From contig QQND01000021.1 in assembly GCA_003402745.1 (NCBI GenBank), forward strand, positions 1 through 40,744: 40,744 nt of DNA. Direction: 5' to 3'. This DNA comes from Verrucomicrobiota bacterium. Its GTDB lineage: Bacteria > Verrucomicrobiota > Verrucomicrobiia > Chthoniobacterales > Chthoniobacteraceae. The translations under genes were made by a program, and so were the position numbers. Every line of letters begins with the position of its first letter. Position 1 is the first letter of the stretch. Below the pieces are notes generated by a model that was given only the letters and a program-made list of their open reading frames with translations, made no database searches and had not been told where the DNA came from. Shown here piece after piece: positions 1 through 10,345 of the stretch.

Positions 1-1182
1 CCGCCTCTCTTTGGAGACTCCCCCGAAAACTTCCGTCCCCCGCCCCCCCCCACAACCCCTTCCCAAGAGGAATCCAACACCTTTTCAGACCCCCACCCGA
101 CCAACCCCCCCGGACAAGCCACCGTCCCCCTCAGTACCTTCCGGTTCATCCTCCGTGAAAACGACCTCTACTGGATCGGCATCCGCGTTCCGCTCGCTTA
201 TGACGCCGGCCGTTTCCGCGGCCCAACCACCCTTCTTCTCGTCTCCCCCTCTTTGTTCTCCAGCGGAATCCTGCTCGATTCCACCCCTCTGTGGGTCGTC
301 GGCTGCGTGCTGCTCGGTTCCGCCCTGTTCTGGCTGCCTCTCGTGCGCAGAATCACCGTCCCCCTGCGCAAAATGCGCGATGCCGCCGAACGCATGGCTC
401 GCGGCCAGTTCGACACACGCATCGCCATCCAACGCGGTGACGAAATCGGCAGCCTCGCAAGCTCCCTCAACCACCTCGGTGATCGACTCGAAGAATTTGT
501 CTCGGGCCAAAAACGCTTCCTCGGGGACATCGCCCACGAACTCGGCTCGCCCCTGGCGCGCATGCAATTCGGCCTCGGAATCGTTGAGCAACAGTCCGAT
601 CCCCACCTGCAACCCCACCTCGACGATGTTCGGGAGGAAGTCGCCCAAATGTCCGCGCTCCTGCAGGAAATCCTCCAGTTTACAAAAGCAGGCCTTCACA
701 CCGAACTGCACCTGGAAAAAATCGAACTCGCCGGCCTCCTCCAGAAAGTCCTCTCCCAAGAAAACATCGCCCAAGACCAGATCCAGTCCTCCCTGCCTCC
801 CGGGCTCAGCGTCCACGCCGACGCCCACCTCCTCCAGCGTGCCCTCGCCAACATCCTCCGCAACGCTCTCCGCTACGCCGCCAACTCCGGCCCCATCCGA
901 GTGGACGCCCATCCGCGCCCCACACACGTCGTCCTCACCGTCGCCGACAGCGGCCCAGGCGTCCCTCCCGAGCTCCTCCACAGGCTCTGCGACCCTTTTT
1001 TCCGCACAGAAAGCGCACGCACCCGCGAGACCGGGGGCGTCGGCCTCGGCCTGGCCATCGTCAAACGCTGCGTGGAAGCCTGCGGGGGACTCGTCACCAT
1101 CCGCAACCGCAAACCCCGCGGTCTCGAAGTCGAGTTGAAACTCCCCCCGCCCTCCACGGCCACAGACTCCAACCGCCCCTGA
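1..1182 (+). CDS. Sensor histidine kinase (5'-truncated by window edge)
   Basis: The frame is open from base 1 to the TGA at 1180-1182, so the N-terminus lies outside the window. The visible part starts with a proline-rich extracytoplasmic stretch, then a membrane helix (about codons 94-115), a HAMP linker (ITVPLRKMRDAAERMARG), and a HisKA dimerisation domain whose phosphoacceptor His is at bases 535-537 in HELGSPL. The HATPase domain has an N box (NILRNALRYA) and glycine boxes (DSGPGVP and GGVGLGLAIVKR). The order TM-HAMP-HisKA-HATPase matches CpxA/EnvZ-type inner-membrane kinases that phosphorylate an OmpR-type regulator. That partner is probably just upstream, outside the window. The ligand cannot be inferred. 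An ATG at 253 is internal to the domain order and is not the real start. Confidence 0.93.
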   Translation, partial: PPLFGDSPENFRPPPPPTTPSQEESNTFSDPHPTNPPGQATVPLSTFRFILRENDLYWIGIRVPLAYDAGRFRGPTTLLLVSPSLFSSGILLDSTPLWVVGCVLLGSALFWLPLVRRITVPLRKMRDAAERMARGQFDTRIAIQRGDEIGSLASSLNHLGDRLEEFVSGQKRFLGDIAHELGSPLARMQFGLGIVEQQSDPHLQPHLDDVREEVAQMSALLQEILQFTKAGLHTELHLEKIELAGLLQKVLSQENIAQDQIQSSLPPGLSVHADAHLLQRALANILRNALRYAANSGPIRVDAHPRPTHVVLTVADSGPGVPPELLHRLCDPFFRTESARTRETGGVGLGLAIVKRCVEACGGLVTIRNRKPRGLEVELKLPPPSTATDSNRP

Positions 1183-1342
1183 CCAGCCGCGTTCAGAGAG
1201 AAAAAGGGGGGCGTCCTCCTTCGAACCTCGGATTTCCTCCAAGGGCTCCGAGACAAAAGAAAAACCTCACCGCAATTTGAGAAGGCATTGGCTTGCGACG
1301 AGAACCTTCCAAACCCTTTAAAATTTCCTGAATATCTAACCG

Positions 1343-1371
1343 TTACAAAGCGGGCTTAGACGCGCTATATT
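1343..1371 (+). promoter_or_regulatory. Possible promoter for the 41-residue gene
   Basis: TTACAA (1343-1348) and TATATT (1366-1371) are separated by 17 bp, about 70 bases before the ATG at 1440. The -10 match to the sigma-70 consensus is good, the -35 match poor. The only support is sequence and position. Confidence 0.25.
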
Positions 1372-1439
1372 GGTCCCACTCGATCGGACATCCGTCCTCG
1401 AGAGACGACGCAGTCAACCTCCCAACCTAGACTCCAATT

Positions 1440-1565
1440 ATGGGCGACAAATCCCCGAAATCCGTCAACAAGCAGAAAGAACAGAAGCAAAAACAGGCCG
1501 GCGCCGCCAACCAGAAGAAACAGGCAGCTGCGCCGAAGTCGGCAGCTCCAGCCAAAAAGAAGTAG
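1440..1565 (+). CDS. Small lysine/glutamine/alanine-rich protein, 41 aa
   Basis: ATG at 1440 opens a 41-codon frame ending TAG at 1563-1565. The protein starts MGDKSPKSVNKQKEQKQKQ and ends PAKKK. About a third of the residues are lysine and most of the rest are Q, A and S; there is no hydrophobic core, so it is probably disordered and nucleic-acid or ribosome associated. I recall similar very short MGDKSPK... proteins annotated as hypothetical in many environmental bacteria, but cannot verify this here. The codon choice is ordered and the gene sits alone between the kinase and the Fur regulator with a plausible promoter upstream. No good Shine-Dalgarno sequence precedes it. Function unknown. 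Confidence 0.6.
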   Translation: MGDKSPKSVNKQKEQKQKQAGAANQKKQAAAPKSAAPAKKK

Positions 1566-1805
1566 GGATCGCGCCCCACAGGCAGTCCACCTCCCCGGGG
1601 AGAAGGCTCGCAACTTGGTTGCATTCCTTCCCTCGGGTTTTTTTTGCAAAGCCCCCCCCCTTCGGGCATTGGAGCACCAAAAAGCTCCCCTGCTTGCGCG
1701 AGCAACGGATCTTGAACTGGGGCTCTTTTCGTAAAAAAGGGCATCACGGATGCTGGACTTTATCAAAATATTGACAGAGTCTAAAAAAATAAATCCTCCT
1801 CTCTC

Positions 1806-4714
<2,909 letters not shown>

Positions 4715-4726
4715 CTGAGGGCGTGG

Positions 4727-4762
4727 CGGGCATGGTGGCGACCACGGACGCTGCCATGCCCG
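4727..4762. terminator. Inverted repeat downstream of katG
   Basis: A perfect 9-bp inverted repeat (CGGGCATGG at 4727-4735, CCATGCCCG at 4754-4762) with an 18-base loop starts 12 bases after the katG stop. No T-run follows directly, so it may act together with the second repeat just downstream. Confidence 0.4.
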
Positions 4763-4780
4763 ACCGAGGAAGTTCTTGCC

Positions 4781-4840
4781 ATTGTGGGTGCCATTGAGAG
4801 AGCGACCACGCTTACCCAGTGGCATCCCACAATCTTGTTT
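4781..4840 (+). terminator. Long inverted repeat between convergent katG and sulfatase genes
   Basis: ATTGTGGGTGCCA (4781-4793) pairs with TGGCATCCCACAAT (4820-4833) except for one extra base in the right arm. A T-rich stretch (CTTGTTTTT) follows at 4834-4842 and runs into the sulfatase stop codon. The genes converge here, so the structure fits a terminator for katG and possibly for both genes. Confidence 0.55.
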
Positions 4841-6193
4841 TTAGCGCGCCCCCCGCGACGCGACCGCACGCGGGTTCCAAGCAGCATCCTGTAGGCCTTG
4901 GAGTCGCTGGACTTCCTGGGGAAGCTCTTGAGAGAGGTCGCTTTTTTCGAGGGGATCTTTCTGGAGGTCAAACAGAGCAGACTGCGATGGCACGCCGGCA
5001 AAGGCGCGTTTTTCGTCCCTCAAACCAGTAGGAGTGATGAGCTTGAACCATCCATTAATGGTCACGGTGGCGAGCAGGCTTTTGGAGGGGTCGTTAAGGT
5101 CCTCAATGTCGTGGGTGTAGGCTTCGACGTGGACTGTTTTCCGAGCTTGCATCGCCCGCTTGTCCAGAAGGTTAAGCCCTGGCAGGGAGGGTATGTCTCT
5201 GGCGCCGCTGACCCCTAGGATGGTGGGGACAAAATCAAGAATGGAGGCGAGCGTTTCGTCGTCGCGCACTGGAGCGACCTTCCCCGGCCAGCGCACGAAC
5301 ATCGGGGTGCGGATGCCCAATTCGTAGGGGGAAAGTTTCGCGCGATCACCCTGATACCCTCTGTCGGCATCCCACCCGTTGTCCGTGAGGTAGAGGATGA
5401 CGGTATTTTCAGCGAGGTGATGGCTTTGGAGGTAGTTGTCAAGCTCCCCGCAGGTTTGGTCGAACCATTCGACCATGCCGTAGTACTTTTCGGCTTTCGG
5501 AGATAGCCCCTTGCCCTGGTAGTGCTCAAGAAATTGGGCTGGGGGAGTGTGGGGATCATGGGGCATCATCGGCGCGTACCAGACAAAGAACGGTTTCTTC
5601 TCGGCCTGGGATTGCTCGATGAAGTCATAAATCGGCTGCATGGTTTTTCTGCCAATGTCGAGGCCCCCGCCCCCATGCCGTCCTGTTTTATCCGTCATTC
5701 CGTCGGTGAATCCGACATCCTGATACACCACATTCCAAAGTTTACCGGTTTGAAGGGTGCGGTATCCGGCTTTGGTAAGGGCGTTAGGGAGGAGTGTCTC
5801 GTTGCCTAGAAGTCGTTCCACCAGCGGCGCGCGCTCAGTTCCCTTGGCGCGAATGGCGAGTTGGGCTTTGGAAAGGTCGTTGCCCGTGATGCCGTTTTGG
5901 TGGGGCATTTTTCCCGTGAGCAGGCACGCAAGAGAGGGCGAGCAGACGGGCATCACATAACCGCGCGTGTACAGCAGGCTTTGCGCGGCCATCCGGTCGA
6001 TATTGGGGGTGCGTACGTGGGGGTGCCCCATGAACCCGTAATCTCCAAATCCTTGATCGTCGGAAATGATGAGTATGATGTTTGGGGGTTGCGAAGGGGG
6101 GAGTTTTGGGGATTCAGCCCCAAGCGCGCGTGCGGCGAGACTCGTGCAGAGAACGAACAGAAAAAGCAGGCTGCGTAGGGAGGGGGCCGTCAT
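4841..6193 (-). CDS. Secreted sulfatase-family hydrolase with atypical C-x-P-S-L motif
   Basis: 450 residues from the ATG at 6193, chosen because it places a clean signal peptide first (MTAPSLRSLLFLFVLC...ALGA). A GTG at 6283 would add 30 residues before the signal sequence. The fold is alkaline-phosphatase/sulfatase: metal-binding Asp45-Asp46 in IISDDQGFGDYG, later HDPHTPP, DNGWDADRG and KLSPYELGIRTPM. The maturation site reads Cys84-Ser-Pro-Ser-Leu88-Ala instead of the usual C-x-P-S-R-A. The Cys that becomes formylglycine is kept, but the Arg is Leu. Such enzymes in PVC bacteria usually remove sulfate esters from polysaccharides in the periplasm or outside; the substrate cannot be told here. 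It is monocistronic and convergent with katG. Confidence 0.9.
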   Translation of the reverse strand: MTAPSLRSLLFLFVLCTSLAARALGAESPKLPPSQPPNIILIISDDQGFGDYGFMGHPHVRTPNIDRMAAQSLLYTRGYVMPVCSPSLACLLTGKMPHQNGITGNDLSKAQLAIRAKGTERAPLVERLLGNETLLPNALTKAGYRTLQTGKLWNVVYQDVGFTDGMTDKTGRHGGGGLDIGRKTMQPIYDFIEQSQAEKKPFFVWYAPMMPHDPHTPPAQFLEHYQGKGLSPKAEKYYGMVEWFDQTCGELDNYLQSHHLAENTVILYLTDNGWDADRGYQGDRAKLSPYELGIRTPMFVRWPGKVAPVRDDETLASILDFVPTILGVSGARDIPSLPGLNLLDKRAMQARKTVHVEAYTHDIEDLNDPSKSLLATVTINGWFKLITPTGLRDEKRAFAGVPSQSALFDLQKDPLEKSDLSQELPQEVQRLQGLQDAAWNPRAVASRGAR

Positions 6194-6484
6194 CTCCCAA
6201 GTAAATCCGAGAATGGCATGAATGTTAACTTTTTCTAGAGGCCCACCCTGAGGGGCGGCTTCGAATTTGTGGGTAGAGGGCACCCTCCTTGGCCGGCGCG
6301 TGCCGGAACATTCCAGAAGATGAAGCTCGAGGGCTGCCGCGACTGCCTATGATGCGGTGACGGGATGACTCCAGAATCGCGCGGGAAGGGTTCTTTGCCA
6401 CAAACTTTGGATTGCGAAGCCGCGCATCAGAAGACGTAGTAGGCCATCTGCCTAAGCGATCCTGTTAAATCGCAACCAAAAATT

Positions 6485-6837
6485 ATGAGGAACAGCATCG
6501 GAACAAAAATCTTTGGCCTCGCTATCTTTCTTTTGTGTCTGACGCTGGCCCTTTCTGGGTTCCTGCTTTGGCAGGTGTCGTCGCTCAGTGGGGAGCTTGA
6601 TGTCTTGGCGAAGAAAACCATCCCCCTCTCCGACGCCCTTGCAGAGCTCAATGAGGCGCGCTGGTGTCCCTAGATTACTTCGGGAAAAAATATCAAATAA
6701 CGGACCCGGTCGTTACCCCGAAAAACATCGACAAAGCCTACTTTCGAGACGTTTTTACATTGATCACCCATCTCTTCAGTCAAGTCCTCTTGGACCCGAG
6801 CAAAATTCCTGTCCAGCAGACGATTCGAGTGAATTAG
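6485..6837 (+). pseudogene. Frameshifted remnant of a membrane sensor (chemoreceptor-like N-terminus)
   Basis: The ATG at 6485 starts MRNSIGTKIFGLAIFLLCL, a typical inner-membrane anchor, followed by a helix (SSLSGELDVLAKKTIPLSD and ALAELNEAR) like the start of four-helix-bundle chemoreceptor or kinase sensor domains. The frame stops at 6671. In the next frame from 6661 the sequence continues sensibly (LVSLDYFGKKYQITDPVV ... FRDVFTLITHLFSQVLLDPS) to a stop at 6835, which suggests a one-base deletion near 6661. No HAMP, signalling or kinase domain follows. I read it as a decayed fragment; a short real membrane protein of 62 residues is the alternative. Confidence 0.5.
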
Positions 6838-6961
6838 GGTAGAAAAGAGAGCCAGTGAGTTGGTGTGTCGTTCTTCACGGTCGTCCCCCCAGTTTGTATG
6901 AGTTCTCAGTTAAGAGAACAGAGACGGCTCCCCGCAGCGGACACAAAAGAGTCGTCAACAC

Positions 6962-8056
6962 TCACACTTTCACAAAAATGCGCCGCTGGTACAACCACCT
7001 GGAAGACAGCAGCATGATGGCAAGTGCTGCACTGGGCAACACCCAGGGAACCGAGGTCAGGCCTTTGCCGGCAAGACGCTCTGCGGCAGTTCGGAAAAGG
7101 CCCATTCCGGATAGGATATACAGAAGAATTGGATTGGAGCCCACCCAAAGAAACATGGGGGTCCAGCGGCTCCACCCCCGAATATCGACCACCCAATAAA
7201 AGAGGCTGAGAAAGATCAAACTCCAACCTCCCGCGACAAGCACGAAGGAGGAGGTCCACAGTTTTTTGATAATTGGAAAAAAGGGATGCCACGCCCATCC
7301 TGCTAGAATTAGGACTCCGCCCGCGGCGAAGAGGCCTCTCAAGATTTCGGCAGGAGGCCGGGCTGAGCGGAGCCAGCGACCAGTCAAAAGGCCCATCAGG
7401 GCAGTCACAACCGCCGGTATGGTACTGAGCAAACCCTCAGGGTCGTGAGTTCCGCTGTGTTTGCGCCCCGGGAGCCAAGCAGCGTCAAAACTGTTTACGA
7501 TGTTGTGTCCCTCGCGAAAAACATTTCCTCCGTTCTCGAGGTCAGTGCTGAAGGCAAAGAGCGTCGCGTAACCCGCCAAAATTGAGATTGAAAGCAGCAC
7601 CAAAGCTCGACTGGAAAGAAACAAACTGAGCAATCCTGCTGCAGCCGAGGCGATACCGATGCGCTGTAAAACTCCGAGCCAGCGCACCTTTTCCCACCCG
7701 TCTTTAAGCCCTCCAGAAAAGAAGACCCCCAGCAAGAATAAGATCAAGCCGCGCTGCAGGAGGTGAATCACCGCCGAGCGCAAGCCGTCCCGCTGCAACC
7801 TCCGGGGCAGTGCAATCGCCATCGAGACGCCAGAAAGAAAAAGAAAGAGGGGGAAAATTAGGTCGTAAAAATGGAACCCCTCCCAATCAACGTGGGAGAG
7901 TTGCGAAGCAAAAAAATGCGCGAGACTGCTTTCTGGAAACAGCGAATTGAGAAGGGATTTGAAAACCGACTCGAGGCCAAGAATCCAGCACATGTCAAAA
8001 CCACGAAGGGCGTCGAGGGAGGCGATACGGCTGTCTTGCGGTTCAGAGGGCGGCAT
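6962..8056 (-). CDS. DUF5009 / HGSNAT-like membrane acyltransferase
   Basis: 364 residues from the ATG at 8056. The N-terminal motif RIASLDALRGFDMCWILG is the hallmark of DUF5009 proteins, bacterial relatives of heparan-alpha-glucosaminide N-acetyltransferase. A short periplasmic part contains HVDWEGFHFYDLIFPLFLFL, followed by about nine further hydrophobic helices (for example ILFLLGVFFSG, ALVLLSISILAGYATLFAF, LIFLSLFYWVVDI). The family is thought to move acetyl groups across the membrane onto sugars; the acceptor here is unknown. The frame could be extended upstream to 8179, but that would overlap the preceding reductase gene and delay the conserved motif, so the internal ATG is preferred. 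It follows the OYE-type gene by about 58 bases on the same strand. Confidence 0.85.
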   Translation of the reverse strand: MPPSEPQDSRIASLDALRGFDMCWILGLESVFKSLLNSLFPESSLAHFFASQLSHVDWEGFHFYDLIFPLFLFLSGVSMAIALPRRLQRDGLRSAVIHLLQRGLILFLLGVFFSGGLKDGWEKVRWLGVLQRIGIASAAAGLLSLFLSSRALVLLSISILAGYATLFAFSTDLENGGNVFREGHNIVNSFDAAWLPGRKHSGTHDPEGLLSTIPAVVTALMGLLTGRWLRSARPPAEILRGLFAAGGVLILAGWAWHPFFPIIKKLWTSSFVLVAGGWSLIFLSLFYWVVDIRGWSRWTPMFLWVGSNPILLYILSGMGLFRTAAERLAGKGLTSVPWVLPSAALAIMLLSSRWLYQRRIFVKV

Positions 8057-8114
8057 ATGGGGGGACTGCGGGGGTTCAGTGCGGCCGATCACAGCCGCTA
8101 TCGATGCGTCGTGC

Positions 8115-9200
8115 CTAGGCGTCCAGCGCCGGATAATCCGTGTACCCCTCGGGACCGGATGCGTAAAACGTCGAAGCATCCGCCTCGTTTAACGGCGCTC
8201 CAAGCTGCAGTCGCTTTGGCAGATCTGGATTCGCCAGGAATGGAACGCCGAATGCCACGGCATCAGCCCAACCTTCGCCCAGTGCCTGGTTGCCCGATTC
8301 GAGATTGAACCCGCCATTAACGATCACCCTTCCCTGATAGTGAGGCCGGAGCTCACGAGGCCCGACTCCCTCGGTCGCGCCATGTGCGAGGTCCTGCGCT
8401 GTAACCCGCGTGATGTGAGCGAAGGCCAGGTTGAGGGGGCTGAGCTGCTCGAGAAGATATCCAAAAGTGTGCATGGGGTTGGAGTCCTGCATGTCGTTGA
8501 AGATCCCGCCCGGTGACAGTCGGATGCCCACGCGATCCGCCCCCCAAACGTCCACGACGGCCTTGGTCACCTCCAGGGTTAAGCGCGTCCGGTTTTCAAC
8601 GCTTCCTCCGTAGGAATCCGTCCGGTGGTTCGTCCCGTCCCGCAAAAACTGGTCAAGCAAGTAGCCGTTAGCGTTGTGAATTTCCACACCGTCAAAGCCG
8701 GCTGCCTTAGCGGCTTTTGCGCCGTGCCTGTATTCCTCGATGATCGCCGGAATCTCATCAAGCTCCAGAGCCCGTGGCGTCACGTAATCCGCCATCTCCG
8801 TACCGGTAAAAACCTGGCCCCTGGCTTTGATCGCCGAAGGTGCGACGGGGGCAGCGCCATCAGGCTGGAAACTGGGGTGCGAAATACGCCCTACATGCCA
8901 GAGCTGGAGAAAGATGAGTCCGCCCGCAGCATGCACCGCTTCCGTGACCTTGCGCCAGCCCGCAACGTGGGCATCGTTGAAGATGCCAGGCGTGTTGGGG
9001 TAGCCGAAGCCGCGTGGAGAGACCGAGGTGGCTTCCGCTATGAGAAGGCCGCCGGAGGCACGCTGGCGGTAATACTCGGCATTCAGATCCCCCGGCACAT
9101 TCCCAGGCAGCGCCCGGCAACGCGTGAGGGGAGCAAGATAGATACGATTCGGGGTGAGAACCCCACCAAGTTGGAGCGGTGAAAAAAGATTGGGAGTCAT
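8115..9200 (-). CDS. Old yellow enzyme family NAD(P)H:flavin oxidoreductase (alkene reductase)
   Basis: 361-residue TIM-barrel flavoprotein of the classical OYE/NemA type. Visible motifs: LFSPLQLGGVLTPNRIYLAP at the start with LTRCRA following, QLWHVGRISH, the substrate-binding His-x-x-Asn pair in GVEIHNANGYLLDQFL, and the FMN region NHRTDSYGGSVENRTR; the phosphate-binding part is VIVNGGFNLESG...ADAVAFGVPFLANPDL. These enzymes use FMN and NADPH to reduce activated C=C bonds, nitro compounds or nitrate esters in the cytoplasm, usually as detoxification. It shares the minus strand with purFM upstream, separated by 74 bases holding a small hairpin, and with the DUF5009 gene downstream. Full length. 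Confidence 0.95.
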   Translation of the reverse strand: MTPNLFSPLQLGGVLTPNRIYLAPLTRCRALPGNVPGDLNAEYYRQRASGGLLIAEATSVSPRGFGYPNTPGIFNDAHVAGWRKVTEAVHAAGGLIFLQLWHVGRISHPSFQPDGAAPVAPSAIKARGQVFTGTEMADYVTPRALELDEIPAIIEEYRHGAKAAKAAGFDGVEIHNANGYLLDQFLRDGTNHRTDSYGGSVENRTRLTLEVTKAVVDVWGADRVGIRLSPGGIFNDMQDSNPMHTFGYLLEQLSPLNLAFAHITRVTAQDLAHGATEGVGPRELRPHYQGRVIVNGGFNLESGNQALGEGWADAVAFGVPFLANPDLPKRLQLGAPLNEADASTFYASGPEGYTDYPALDA

Positions 9201-9240
9201 GGATTAAATGGGGCGATTAACCAGCGGTGCGCGCGGCCAA

Positions 9241-9254
9241 TGAAGTTCGCTTCA
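9241..9254 (-). terminator. Small hairpin after purM
   Basis: TGAAG and CTTCA arms flank a TTCG/CGAA tetraloop, 20 bases beyond the purM stop and 40 bases before the OYE start. The stem is short and has no T-run. It is a plausible but weak terminator or processing site for the purFM transcript. Confidence 0.3.
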
Positions 9255-9274
9255 AAGTTTGTCGGCGAAAAGAA

Positions 9275-10339
9275 TTAGGGGAACTCCAACCGAGTCACAC
9301 CGCTTCCCTGCGCAATTTGACCGATGACCTTCCCCTTCAACGTTGCAGCCACGGCCGCGGCGTCTTTTGCACGAACGACCACCGTCATGCCAATGCCCAT
9401 GTTAAAAACCTGGTACATTTCTTCCCGGTCAACCTTCCCTCCCTGCTCGATGAGCTTGAAAACAGCGGGGACTTTCCAAGAACCGGTATCGATGACCGCG
9501 TCACAATCAGCCGGGAGTACGCGAGGAAGGTTGTCGATAAGGCCGCCGCCGGTGATGTGGGCGAGGCCCTTGACCAACCCCGGACGAAGCGCCCCCAGGG
9601 CAGGCTGATAGTTTTTGTGAACGCGCAGCAACTCCTCGCCCAGCGTGCGGGTGAACCCCTCTGGTTTGGCTGTCAAAGGGAGGTGGAGCTTGTCGAAGAG
9701 CACCTTTCTCGCTAGGGAATAGCCGTTGGTGTGCAGGCCCGTCGACGGAAGGCCGATGATGCTGTCGCCCTTACGGATCTGAGAACCGTCTAGGAGTTTG
9801 GCGCGGTCGACCACCCCGACGATGGTCCCCGCAAGATCGTATTCCCCGCGCTGGTACATGCCTGGCATCTGCGCCGTTTCACCGCCCACAAGGGCGCATC
9901 CGCCCTCTTTACAGGCCTTGGCAAAACCCTTGAGAATCTGCTCAAAAACACGGGGTTCCAAGCGCTCGGCACCAATGTAGTCGAGGAAGAAAAGAGGCTT
10001 GGCGCCGATCACGGCAATGTCGTTGATGCAGTGGTTGACCAAACACTGTCCCATGGTGTCGTGACGGTCCGTGGCAAATGCCAGTTTCAGCTTCGTACCC
10101 ACGCCATCCACGCTGGAGACAAGCACGGGATCCTTCATGCCGCGGAAGTCCGGCCGAAAGAGACCGCCGAAGCCGCCAATTTTTCCAAGCACCTCGGGCC
10201 CATGGGTGCCCTTAACCATTCCATGGATTCGACTTTTCACTAAGTTTCCAAGGTCCACATCCACGCCGGCGGCGGCATAGGCTTTTTTCTTGGGACCAGC
10301 GGTCGCTGAAAGGGATTTGGGAGCGGGCTTCCGAGGCAT
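9275..10339 (-). CDS. purM: Phosphoribosylformylglycinamidine cyclo-ligase (AIR synthetase)
   Basis: 354 residues. It catalyses ATP-dependent ring closure of FGAM to AIR, step 5 of purine synthesis. Characteristic stretches are YAAAGVDVDLGNLVKSRI, VSSVDGVGTKLKLAF (the ATP/substrate glycine-rich loop), NDIAVIGAKPLFFLDY, ALVGGETAQMPGMY and GLPSTGLHTNGYSLAR. The first ~15 residues are a lysine/alanine-rich extension (PRKPAPKSLSATAGPKKKA). The start is only 6 bases after the purF stop, so purF and purM form an operon. Confidence 0.97.
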   Translation of the reverse strand: MPRKPAPKSLSATAGPKKKAYAAAGVDVDLGNLVKSRIHGMVKGTHGPEVLGKIGGFGGLFRPDFRGMKDPVLVSSVDGVGTKLKLAFATDRHDTMGQCLVNHCINDIAVIGAKPLFFLDYIGAERLEPRVFEQILKGFAKACKEGGCALVGGETAQMPGMYQRGEYDLAGTIVGVVDRAKLLDGSQIRKGDSIIGLPSTGLHTNGYSLARKVLFDKLHLPLTAKPEGFTRTLGEELLRVHKNYQPALGALRPGLVKGLAHITGGGLIDNLPRVLPADCDAVIDTGSWKVPAVFKLIEQGGKVDREEMYQVFNMGIGMTVVVRAKDAAAVAATLKGKVIGQIAQGSGVTRLEFP

Positions 10340-10345
10340 GAGAAA

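Noticed and set aside
85-1242. 385-codon open frame on the minus strand
   Set aside because: Antisense to the histidine kinase, with low-complexity translation and no domain.
1210-1260. tRNA-like GGTTCGAA on the minus strand
   Set aside because: No acceptor stem, anticodon arm or D arm can be folded around it.
1771-1776. TTGACA as -35 of the fur-katG operon
   Set aside because: No -10-like sequence at the right spacing; it would fall on TCCTCC just before the start codon.
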